Of a stretch of 36,466 nt of DNA, positions 17,510 to 24,403 are shown one piece after another. Location: contig CAYWNA010000124.1 in the NCBI GenBank assembly GCA_964459305.1, positions 1-36,466 of the forward strand, in the 5' to 3' direction. Within the stretch, counting starts at the first letter, position 1. Each line of letters starts with the position of its first letter. The translations under genes and the position numbers were made by a program. This DNA is from CAYWNA01 sp964459305. Lineage in GTDB: Bacteria > Planctomycetota > Planctomycetia > Pirellulales > Pirellulaceae. The notes beneath the pieces are model-generated. The model was given only the letters and a program-made list of their open reading frames with translations. It did not search any database and was not told where the DNA came from.

Positions 17510-18580
17510 ATGAAACGACTCATTGCCGATACCACGTTGAGTTTGCTGATTGCCTGCGCCTTGTGGGCCGGGTCCGCAATCGCCAGTGCTGCCGACCAGC
17601 CTTCGCCGCGAATCTACGAAAATCAACTGACACGGTTGGCGGACCCGGAACCATTGCTGGCCGATCATCCCGAATTCGTCCAGCCCGTCGAAGAGACGCG
17701 ACGTTTCGAGGCGCCGCCACTGGTCCAGGATGACGATGCCGATTTGTCAGTGCGAGCGTGGCGATTCTCCTACAACGCGCGCGGCATCATCGAAATGCCC
17801 AACCGGCTGCGCGCCGGTCAGACGGCGGTTATCATGGTGCATCCATGGGGCATCGACGATGGGCAAGGTTGGAGGACCCCGGAACCAGCCGGCGTTGCCG
17901 ATTTCTGTACGCTGGAAAAGAACCACCTCGCCGGGAGACATACCCGCGAAGTGATCGACCCGTTTCTGAAGCGTTTGCGTGACAACGTGGCGCTGGTGAT
18001 GTACAGCCTGCCGGGAAACGAGGATCCAATCCGCAAGAAGCTGTACCGGTCCTTCACCAGTCGTCCCACTTCGGATCAGCGGGCCGAGGGACGTAAGGAG
18101 CTTGCCGCCAAACTGAATGCGTTCTCGTACAAAGGCCAGCCGCTTCCCAGTCGTCTGACCCTGTCGCCGGACCGACCCGTCATCGACTACTTTCGGCAGT
18201 TTCCGGGTTTGGACGCCGGACCCAAGTTCAACAACGCCGGCTTCTGGGGTCTGCCCATTCCGGTGACCCTCGACATCACGGTCCATCCGGACGATGTCGT
18301 CATCTACGATGCTCAGGGCTATGAACCGTTGAAGCAGTTTCTCAAACAGAAGGAAATTCGCCACGTTCTGCTGACCGGCTACGCCACCGACATGTGCTTC
18401 TGCCGCACGACGGCTGGCTACCAGGATCTTTCGAAAGACTTCAATGTCTTTCTGGTCGGCGATGCCACGTTGGCCACCTTTCCAGCCAATTCAACGCCGC
18501 GATACGCAACCAACGCCCACATATCGTTCGCATCGCTCAATCAGCTGATCACCCAGGTTTCGTGGGTGAAGAAGTTGTGA
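17510..18580 (+). CDS. Exported isochorismatase-like cysteine hydrolase
   Basis: This protein of about 356 residues has a signal peptide (LSLLIACALWAGSAIASAAD) and an isochorismatase-fold C-terminal half. LLTGYATDMCFCRTTAGYQDL matches the family's nucleophile region, with the cysteine of TDMC as the expected catalytic residue. The first catalytic Asp normally lies in a 'VDmQ' strand; here the corresponding strand reads AVIMVHPWGIDDGQGW, so the Asp seems replaced or shifted. That, and an insertion of about 100 residues in the middle, marks a divergent subfamily. The reaction is probably hydrolysis of an amide or related C-N bond, substrate unknown. ATG 17510 is chosen over upstream in-frame starts because it begins the signal peptide and has GGGAGAG about eight bases upstream. 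The sialidase-like gene follows after 26 bases. Confidence 0.82.
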   Translation: MKRLIADTTLSLLIACALWAGSAIASAADQPSPRIYENQLTRLADPEPLLADHPEFVQPVEETRRFEAPPLVQDDDADLSVRAWRFSYNARGIIEMPNRLRAGQTAVIMVHPWGIDDGQGWRTPEPAGVADFCTLEKNHLAGRHTREVIDPFLKRLRDNVALVMYSLPGNEDPIRKKLYRSFTSRPTSDQRAEGRKELAAKLNAFSYKGQPLPSRLTLSPDRPVIDYFRQFPGLDAGPKFNNAGFWGLPIPVTLDITVHPDDVVIYDAQGYEPLKQFLKQKEIRHVLLTGYATDMCFCRTTAGYQDLSKDFNVFLVGDATLATFPANSTPRYATNAHISFASLNQLITQVSWVKKL

Positions 18581-18594
18581 GCGAGTGCATATTT

Positions 18595-18600
18595 GGAGGA
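18595..18600 (+). promoter_or_regulatory. Ribosome binding site GGAGGA of sialidase-like gene 1
   Basis: A strong Shine-Dalgarno sequence six bases before ATG 18607. It decides the start against a frame that is open more than 200 bases further upstream. Confidence 0.75.
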
Positions 18601-18606
18601 GTCGCT

Positions 18607-19896
18607 ATGAGTTTTGAGATTCGACCGTTGCTTCTGATCGTTGTACTGTTGACTGCGGCCTCGGCTCCTGCAGCTCTTGGCCAGACGCCACGGTTGCCGT
18701 GGGAAGAGAATCGCCCGATCGTAGAGGTGGGAAAGGAAGTCTACCGCCGTCATCCGAGCAAGGCAGTCAGTGCCTGGGTATCGGTCCGATACGTGGGACC
18801 GGGGCTCGAACGCGAGGAAGTCCACACCACATGGTCCAAGAGCGACACGCCGGAAAAGCCCCAGCGACGCTGGTCGCGCGATAACGGCCGGACGTGGTCG
18901 AAATTCGAACCGATGCCGGATGTGGTCACGCGTCCAAATGGAGTAAGGGTCTTTTGGGGGCAAGGACCACAGCTCTACGATCCGGCGAGCGGGGTGACGG
19001 TGTCGATCTGGCTTCGCCAGCCCCATCTTCACGGGCGTCATCACAATCATTGCTTCGCGCGGATCTCGCGCGATCGTGGGCGGACGTGGGGTGAACCGAC
19101 TCTACTTCGATACGAGGATGGAGAGCCTTTCGACCCCCGCGATCCTTTCCGCGAGGGCTTTCTGAAACACAATCAAGCCTACCTCGGCAGCAACATCCTG
19201 CGTCACAGCGACGGCACGTTGATCCACTGCGTGGCCCATGCCAACGCTCCTGGCGACCCGGACAACGACGAACGTCCGTGGCGCATGGGCTCGCTGTGTT
19301 TCGTCGGCCGGTGGAACGCGGAATCAGGCAACTACCAATGGACCGCCGGCAGACGAGTCGAAATCTCGCCGGACGTTTCCTCGCGAGGCTTGATGGAGCC
19401 TGCGTTGGCCGAGTTGGACGACGGACGCGTACTGGTGATCTGGCGCGGGTCCAACACTTCGAAGACTCCCGGCCGGAAGTGGTTCAGCGTGTCCGCGGAT
19501 GGCGGACTCACACTCGACGAAGTACGGGAACTCAAGTACGACGACGGCATGCGGTTCTACTCGCCATCATCGATCCACCGGATGATTCGCCACAGCGTGA
19601 CCGGAAGACTTTATTGGGTCGGGAACATCTCCGCCGTGCCACCCCGAGCCAACTCGCCCCGCTACCCGCTGGTCATCGCCGAGGTGGACGAGTCGATTCC
19701 GGCGCTGAAACGGAGTACCATCACAGCGATCGACGATCTGCAACCGGGCGACTCGGAACGCTTGCAGCTTTCGAACTTCTCGCTGCTGGAGAATCGAGAG
19801 ACCCACACACTGGAGATCTACCTGACGCGCATCGGTGCCGACCCCGACGATTTCTGGGGAGCCGATGCGTACAAGTACACGCTGATGCCTAGGTGA
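18607..19896 (+). CDS. Sialidase-like (BNR/Asp-box) secreted protein 1
   Basis: This 429-residue protein has a cleavable signal peptide (LLLIVVLLTAASAPAALGQ) and a six-bladed sialidase-type propeller. Asp-box motifs S-x-D-x-G-x-T-W are clear twice (SRDNGRTW near 85, SRDRGRTWGEP near 150), and a weaker one reads SADGGLTL. Members remove terminal sugars, in the classical case sialic acid, from glycans outside the cell. The arginine triad of GH33 sialidases cannot be confirmed by eye, so the sugar is open. It starts 26 bases after the isochorismatase-like gene and is followed 11 bases later by a second sialidase-like gene, so all three look like one transcript. It is only distantly similar to the other two sialidase-like proteins in the window. 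Confidence 0.85.
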   Translation: MSFEIRPLLLIVVLLTAASAPAALGQTPRLPWEENRPIVEVGKEVYRRHPSKAVSAWVSVRYVGPGLEREEVHTTWSKSDTPEKPQRRWSRDNGRTWSKFEPMPDVVTRPNGVRVFWGQGPQLYDPASGVTVSIWLRQPHLHGRHHNHCFARISRDRGRTWGEPTLLRYEDGEPFDPRDPFREGFLKHNQAYLGSNILRHSDGTLIHCVAHANAPGDPDNDERPWRMGSLCFVGRWNAESGNYQWTAGRRVEISPDVSSRGLMEPALAELDDGRVLVIWRGSNTSKTPGRKWFSVSADGGLTLDEVRELKYDDGMRFYSPSSIHRMIRHSVTGRLYWVGNISAVPPRANSPRYPLVIAEVDESIPALKRSTITAIDDLQPGDSERLQLSNFSLLENRETHTLEIYLTRIGADPDDFWGADAYKYTLMPR

Positions 19897-19907
19897 ACAG
19901 ATCTGCG

Positions 19908-20683
19908 ATGAAGACATACCATAGCATTTGGATTGGACTGTCTGGATTGGTATTTTGCGGCCTAGTGCTGTTACCGGCAACCGCCGACGAGGGCAAGGAA
20001 AACGCCACTGAGATGCTTGGAGATGGCCAGATCCGCGTCCATGTGGGCAAACCGTTTGTCATAAGCAAGTCCACCGGCCACCACTGGTTCCCCACGCTGA
20101 AACAGATCAGTCCGAAACATCTGTTCGCCGGGATCTGGGCCGCGGCGGACGCAGCGATGTCGGAAGAGGGAGTCCACACGGTTGGTCTCTGGACGCAAGA
20201 CGGCGGACGCACCTGGGGAGAACCGGTCTCGTTTCGCGGCAAGGAGGCTGGTGGACACTCGTGGATTCGGCTGGGCGGCGGCACTTGTTCTGCATCATGC
20301 GAGTCAGTTCCGGCAAGCCTATGCACGCGGTTCGCTCATCCGATGGCGGCAAATCGTGGACAGCGCCAGTCAAACTGGCATCGTACACAGCAAGCGTCTT
20401 CCCCGATCTCGTGCTCATGTCCAACGGTATGCTCGCGTGTAGCTTCGGCCGGCCCGGCTGTCATCTTATGTTCAGCGTCAACGGCAAAGGGGAACAGTGG
20501 ACCGAACGCGCGACCATCTTCGAAGGCCCCAGCACCTGTTACACGGCCATCCGCGAAGTGGCGCCGGGGAAGCTCCTATACGTCCACGACGTGGTGCCAG
20601 CCGGATGGAAGAAGTTGGCATCGGGACAGTTCAACGAGATCCGCGGCGTGTTTGTAACCGTAATGAAGACCAGGGAAAGGTGA
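19908..20683 (+). pseudogene. Sialidase-like protein 2, interrupted by a one-base frameshift
   Basis: The N-terminal part from ATG 19908 has a signal peptide and Asp-box TQDGGRTWGEP, ending in HSWIRLGGGT. The C-terminal part is in another frame: LFCIMRVSSGKPMHAVRSSDGGKSW through GMLACSFGRPG to the stop at 20683. Sialidase-like protein 3 aligns with both parts (VLCMMRHGLWQARSTDGGKTW; GVLACSYGRPG; PGKLLYVYD), placing the break at about 20283-20290. One extra T in GGCACTTGTTC (giving GGCACTTTGTTC) would restore GGGTLFC. Without repair the first frame runs on to 20657 as low-complexity nonsense. Repaired, the protein would be about 258 residues, shorter than a normal six-bladed sialidase, so it may be a remnant. 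An in-frame GTG at 19893, overlapping the preceding stop, is an alternative start. Confidence 0.8.
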
Positions 20684-20769
20684 TGCAACTGGAGGCGGCA
20701 GCCAACTTGAGGTCAATCCGCCCGACAGAGACATGCACACGACTTGCAGGTGTTACCAGAGGTAGCGAC

Positions 20770-20834
20770 AATGTTCTTGCCCCTCATATTCTTGCCATGT
20801 CCTTACTGTAAACTACAAAGTGGACAAGAATATG
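20770..20834. repeat. CATATTCTTGCC-type palindromic repeat cluster, second copy
   Basis: AATGTTCTTGCC (20770-20781) and CATATTCTTGCC (20785-20796) are followed by GGACAAGAATATG (20822-20834), the near reverse complement. Spacing of the first two modules (15 bases start to start) equals that at 16310-16336, so this is the same repeat family. It lies in the 255 bp gap between sialidase-like gene 2 and ceramidase-like gene A; the rest of that gap shows no gene. Confidence 0.65.
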
Positions 20835-20938
20835 AATTCAAGATCGACAATTTTTCATTTGAATCCTGAAGGCCCTGATGTCACACGGCTGGCCGCTCGC
20901 AGCGCCGGGACTCATCGCGAAAGTGGAAAGGAAACGCT

Positions 20939-22507
20939 GTGACTCGCCCATCGGTCCTGAGATCGCTTCCAGTCATTTTCTTCATTCTCGTCACCTTGAC
21001 AACAGAGACAGCGCAACTGCCTGCGGCCGATGCACCGGTGAAACAACCGGCGCTCCGTGCCGCTGCACTCCAGTTTGGGATCGCGCCTGAGCCAGACGCG
21101 GCGACCGCCAGCCGGCTCGGCGCGCGGGCTCGGCGAGTTGTCGGTCCGTTGAAGACGACGGCCGTACTGCTGGAGGATGGCGCGACGCAGCTTTGCCTGG
21201 TTACGACTCACTTCGGCGGCACCACGCGTGCCGACGTTTGCGACCTGTTTCGCAAGACGATTGCCAGCGACCTACAGTTGCCGGTTTCAAACGTGCTGCT
21301 TCTGACATCCCATAATCACAGCAGCGTGTCATTTTCCAGCAACCGCGTGGCCATCTACGAGTCGCAAGATGAGAATGTGCCGGAGGCCGAATTGTTGCCG
21401 ATTGGCCAGAGGTTCCTCGACGAAGTGCGAAGTCACGCCAAACGCCTGCCAAAGATGCTCCAGCCGGTGACCGTCTGGTGGGCCGAAGGACGCGAGGACC
21501 GTATCACCTACAACCGAAAAGGACGCCGAGCGGACGGTACGACCTACTTCATGCGCGAGGAAGACCGCGTTCTCGTGGGAGAGGACTTCAATGGCGACAT
21601 CGACACTGGGGCCCCGATCGTCGTGCTTAAGAACAAGGCGGGCCAAGTGGTTGTGGCCCTGACGCAATTCACCGGCCATCCTGTCACCAGCTACCATCCG
21701 GAAAGGCCCGTCGTATTCGGGGAATGGCCGCAAGTCGCCTGTGATCGGTTGGCCCAACACATCGACAGGCAAGGAAACACGCCGGTTGGCTTTCTGCAAG
21801 GCTGTGCGGGCGACGTGAACTCCAAAGAAATGTTCTGCGGTGGCGTGGAACGAGCCACCGAGTTGGGCCACATGCTGGGCCAAAGCTATGTCGATGCCCT
21901 GGCAAATCTGCAACCGTCCGGACGCGACGGCCTGGACTTTACGATGGAGATGGTCAACGTTCCGTTGGCTCCGCTGCCGCCACGGCAAGTGCTGGTCGAC
22001 GAGTTGAAAGAGATGGACGACTTCATCCGGCGCGCCAATTCAGGCGACGAGGACACGCTCTGGTGCGTCGGATTGAATTTCCCACGAGCCCTCTCGCCCG
22101 CCTACCGTGGCCGGCTCGTGGAACTGATCCGACCATGGAATCAGTGGGCGGTTGGACTGCACGAAGAAGGCCACGCCGATTCGGTTCCCAAGCATCTCGA
22201 AATGGAGATCGCCGTAATCCGCATCGGCGATGTCGGCATCGTTGGGATGCCCTGTGAACCGTTTCAAGGAATCGGCCGACAAATCCGCCGCCAAAGCCCC
22301 TTGCCGCTCAGTATTCCATGCGCCTATATGAATGCCTCGCACGGCTACATCACCGACGGTCCCAACACCGGCGACCGGGAGTACATGAGCGCGTTCTACC
22401 GCTACACCAAATTCCGACCGCCGCTGAAGAAACCCGCCGGTGACGTCATGGCCAAGCGGGCGGTCGAGATCCTGAGTGGATTTGCCAAGGAAACGCCCAG
22501 ACGATGA
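20939..22507 (+). CDS. Neutral ceramidase-like secreted protein A
   Basis: This 522-residue protein is in the neutral/alkaline non-lysosomal ceramidase N-terminal-domain family, whose known members hydrolyse the amide bond of ceramide with a zinc ion. A signal peptide covers the first 30 residues. Zinc ligands can be matched by eye: SHNHSS (His125, His127), FTGHPV (His247), MPCEPF (Glu about 440) and SHGYITDG (Tyr about 470). The nucleophile region reads GFLQGCAGD (284-292), where true ceramidases have Q-S-N-A-G-D, so the serine is Gly288 here. This suggests a different mechanism or substrate. The protein lacks the C-terminal immunoglobulin-like domain of classical enzymes, as its length also shows. 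The start is a GTG at 20939 with AAGGAAA just upstream. It is a tandem paralogue of the gene at 22768. Confidence 0.85.
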   Translation: MTRPSVLRSLPVIFFILVTLTTETAQLPAADAPVKQPALRAAALQFGIAPEPDAATASRLGARARRVVGPLKTTAVLLEDGATQLCLVTTHFGGTTRADVCDLFRKTIASDLQLPVSNVLLLTSHNHSSVSFSSNRVAIYESQDENVPEAELLPIGQRFLDEVRSHAKRLPKMLQPVTVWWAEGREDRITYNRKGRRADGTTYFMREEDRVLVGEDFNGDIDTGAPIVVLKNKAGQVVVALTQFTGHPVTSYHPERPVVFGEWPQVACDRLAQHIDRQGNTPVGFLQGCAGDVNSKEMFCGGVERATELGHMLGQSYVDALANLQPSGRDGLDFTMEMVNVPLAPLPPRQVLVDELKEMDDFIRRANSGDEDTLWCVGLNFPRALSPAYRGRLVELIRPWNQWAVGLHEEGHADSVPKHLEMEIAVIRIGDVGIVGMPCEPFQGIGRQIRRQSPLPLSIPCAYMNASHGYITDGPNTGDREYMSAFYRYTKFRPPLKKPAGDVMAKRAVEILSGFAKETPRR

Positions 22508-22517
22508 CGAGCATCTT

Positions 22518-22650
22518 GTAGGGTGGGCCAAGTCTTCGCGGCCCACCGGAAACCGCCCACCAGTCAATCACGTGTGCATCGATCGGACGACAGAGCCTAT
22601 CAAAATCGAGAGCCTATGCCGGTGGGCCACGAAGACTTGGCCCACCCTAC
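22518..22650. repeat. 133 bp inverted-repeat element between the two ceramidase-like genes
   Basis: The 32-base arm at 22518-22549, beginning GTAGGGTGGGCCAAGTCTTC, is reversed at 22619-22650 with one mismatch. Each arm is itself a smaller palindrome (GGTGGGCC facing GGCCCACC). The 69-base interior has no ORF. It shares its GTAGGGTGGGCC terminus with the 5623-5946 element. It starts 11 bases after the stop of ceramidase-like gene A and could act as a terminator. Confidence 0.8.
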
Positions 22651-22692
22651 CTGGCTCCCGCGGCTGGATCGGCAGAACCGCGCCGAGCAACG

Positions 22693-22750
22693 TCTTGGAT
22701 TTTGGTCATTCGTCATTAGAATTTGTTTCGGATTTCGAAATTCGGATTTT
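22693..22750. repeat. AT-rich TTCGGATTT-type simple repeat tract
   Basis: A low-GC stretch with repeats of the pattern (A/T)TTCG(G/A)A(T/A)TT plus CATTCGTCATTAG, unlike the GC-rich surroundings, lies just upstream of the GGAGG ribosome site of ceramidase-like gene B. It may be a dispersed repeat or part of the promoter. Confidence 0.45.
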
Positions 22751-22767
22751 GACGCGGAGGAATCCCG

Positions 22768-24333
22768 ATGACAAAACCGCTCTGGCTGCTCGTGCTTGCC
22801 GCTGGTGGCATTGTTGTGGCGGATTGTTCTGCTGCGGATACGAAACCACCGCGTCTCCGTGCCGCAATGTTGCGGTTTGCGGTCACTCCCGTAACCGGCG
22901 GACCGACCGCCAGCCGCACTGGCGCGACGGTGCGCGAGGTTTGCGGCCCGCTGAAGACAACGGTGTGCCTGTTCCAGGACGGCGACCGGCGGCTTTGCTT
23001 GGTCGCAAGTGATTTCGGCTCGATCCTGGCATTGAACGTGAGCGACTTCCTACGCAGCACGATTACCAACGACTTGCGGCTGCCCGTTTCTCACGTGTTG
23101 CTCTTCTCCTCGCACAACCACAGCAGCATGGGCTTGGCGAGCAATCAGACGCGCGCCTATTTCGCGGAGGAGCGCAATGGGCCGAAGCCGGACCTGTTGC
23201 CGGTGGGCCGTGAATTCCTCGACAAGCTGCGCGATTGCGCCAAACGCCTGCCCGACATGCTCCAGCCCGTGACCGTGTGGTGGGCCGAAGGGCGCGAAGG
23301 TCGGATCACGCACAATGCCAAGGGTCGCAGGGCGGACGGCTCCACATACTTCATGCGAGAAGAAGACCGCGTGCTTCTGGGCAAGAACTTCCACGGCGAC
23401 ATCGACCAGCAAGCCCCGGTCGTCGTGTTTCGAAACATGGCGGGCGAGCCGGTCGGGGCGCTGGTCCAGTTCACCGGGCATCCGGTGACCAGTTATCACC
23501 CCGAAAAGCCAGTCATCTTCGGCGAGTGGCCTCTGGTGGCTTGCGACCTGGTAGGCCAACAGCTTTCTCCGGACAGCCCCCCGGCCGTCGGCTTCCTGCA
23601 AGGATGCGCCGGCGACATCGCGTCGAAGATGATGTTTCACGGAGGCGTCGAGATGGCGACCCGGTACGGTCGCATGCTCGGCGCCAGCTACGTCAAAGCG
23701 TTGGAGGATCTGCGCCAGAGCCGGCACGACGGCTTCGACTACGCGCTCGAAAAGGTCCGCGTGCCGCTTGCGCCGCTTCCCACCGAGGAGATCCTTCTGG
23801 CTGAGATTGCCGAGATGAACAACTTCATCCGTCGGGCGGCCGCCGGCGATCAGAACACACTGGAGTGCATCGGCATGAACTTCCCTCGCGACCTCACGCC
23901 CGCCTATCGCGGAAAACTGGTCGAAGCGATCCTGCCCTGGAGCCAATGGGCGCTTCGGATGCGCAGGGCCGGTCGGGCTGATAGCGTTGCCAAGCACCTG
24001 GAAACCGAACTCTACGTGATCCGGCTTGGGGACGTGGGCATCGTGGGCATGCCCTTCGAGCCGTTCCAAGGGATCGGACGTCAAATCCGCCGCAACTCGC
24101 CGTTGCCGCTAACCATCCCCTGCGGCTACGCGAACGTCTCCCACGGCTACGTCACCGACGCGCCCAACACGGGCGACCCCGAATACCCAAGCTGCTTCCA
24201 CCGCTACACCAAGTTTCGACCACCACTGGCAAAACCCGCCGGCGACGTGGTGGCCGAAAAGGCCGTCGAAGTTCTCAAACGTTTTGCTGGAGAGAAGACT
24301 CCTGCGGTACAACACAAACCGACCGGGAATTGA
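22768..24333 (+). CDS. Neutral ceramidase-like secreted protein B
   Basis: A 521-residue paralogue of the preceding protein, similar along its whole length (shared blocks MLQPVTVWWAEGRE, YFMREEDRVL, QFTGHPVTSYHPE and EPFQGIGRQIRR). It keeps the same zinc-site pattern (SHNHSS, FTGHPV, MPFEPF, SHGYVTDA) and the same GFLQGCAGD in place of the ceramidase serine motif, so the substitution is not a mutation in one copy. The signal peptide ends around VVADCSAAD; the Asp before Cys argues against a lipoprotein. GGAGG at 22756-22760, seven bases before the ATG, fixes the start. Sialidase-like gene 3 starts 70 bases downstream. Tandem duplication with divergence suggests two related substrates or partners. 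Confidence 0.87.
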   Translation: MTKPLWLLVLAAGGIVVADCSAADTKPPRLRAAMLRFAVTPVTGGPTASRTGATVREVCGPLKTTVCLFQDGDRRLCLVASDFGSILALNVSDFLRSTITNDLRLPVSHVLLFSSHNHSSMGLASNQTRAYFAEERNGPKPDLLPVGREFLDKLRDCAKRLPDMLQPVTVWWAEGREGRITHNAKGRRADGSTYFMREEDRVLLGKNFHGDIDQQAPVVVFRNMAGEPVGALVQFTGHPVTSYHPEKPVIFGEWPLVACDLVGQQLSPDSPPAVGFLQGCAGDIASKMMFHGGVEMATRYGRMLGASYVKALEDLRQSRHDGFDYALEKVRVPLAPLPTEEILLAEIAEMNNFIRRAAAGDQNTLECIGMNFPRDLTPAYRGKLVEAILPWSQWALRMRRAGRADSVAKHLETELYVIRLGDVGIVGMPFEPFQGIGRQIRRNSPLPLTIPCGYANVSHGYVTDAPNTGDPEYPSCFHRYTKFRPPLAKPAGDVVAEKAVEVLKRFAGEKTPAVQHKPTGN

Positions 24334-24403
24334 TATCGGGTTGGTCCGGGGAGAAGCGAGGCATCCGATGCTGCGGCTGTTACAATACTGGCGAAGGAAA
24401 GCC

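Noticed and set aside
23050..24084. A 344-codon minus-strand ORF opposite ceramidase-like gene B
   Set aside because: Antisense shadow of a well-supported gene with a strong ribosome site.
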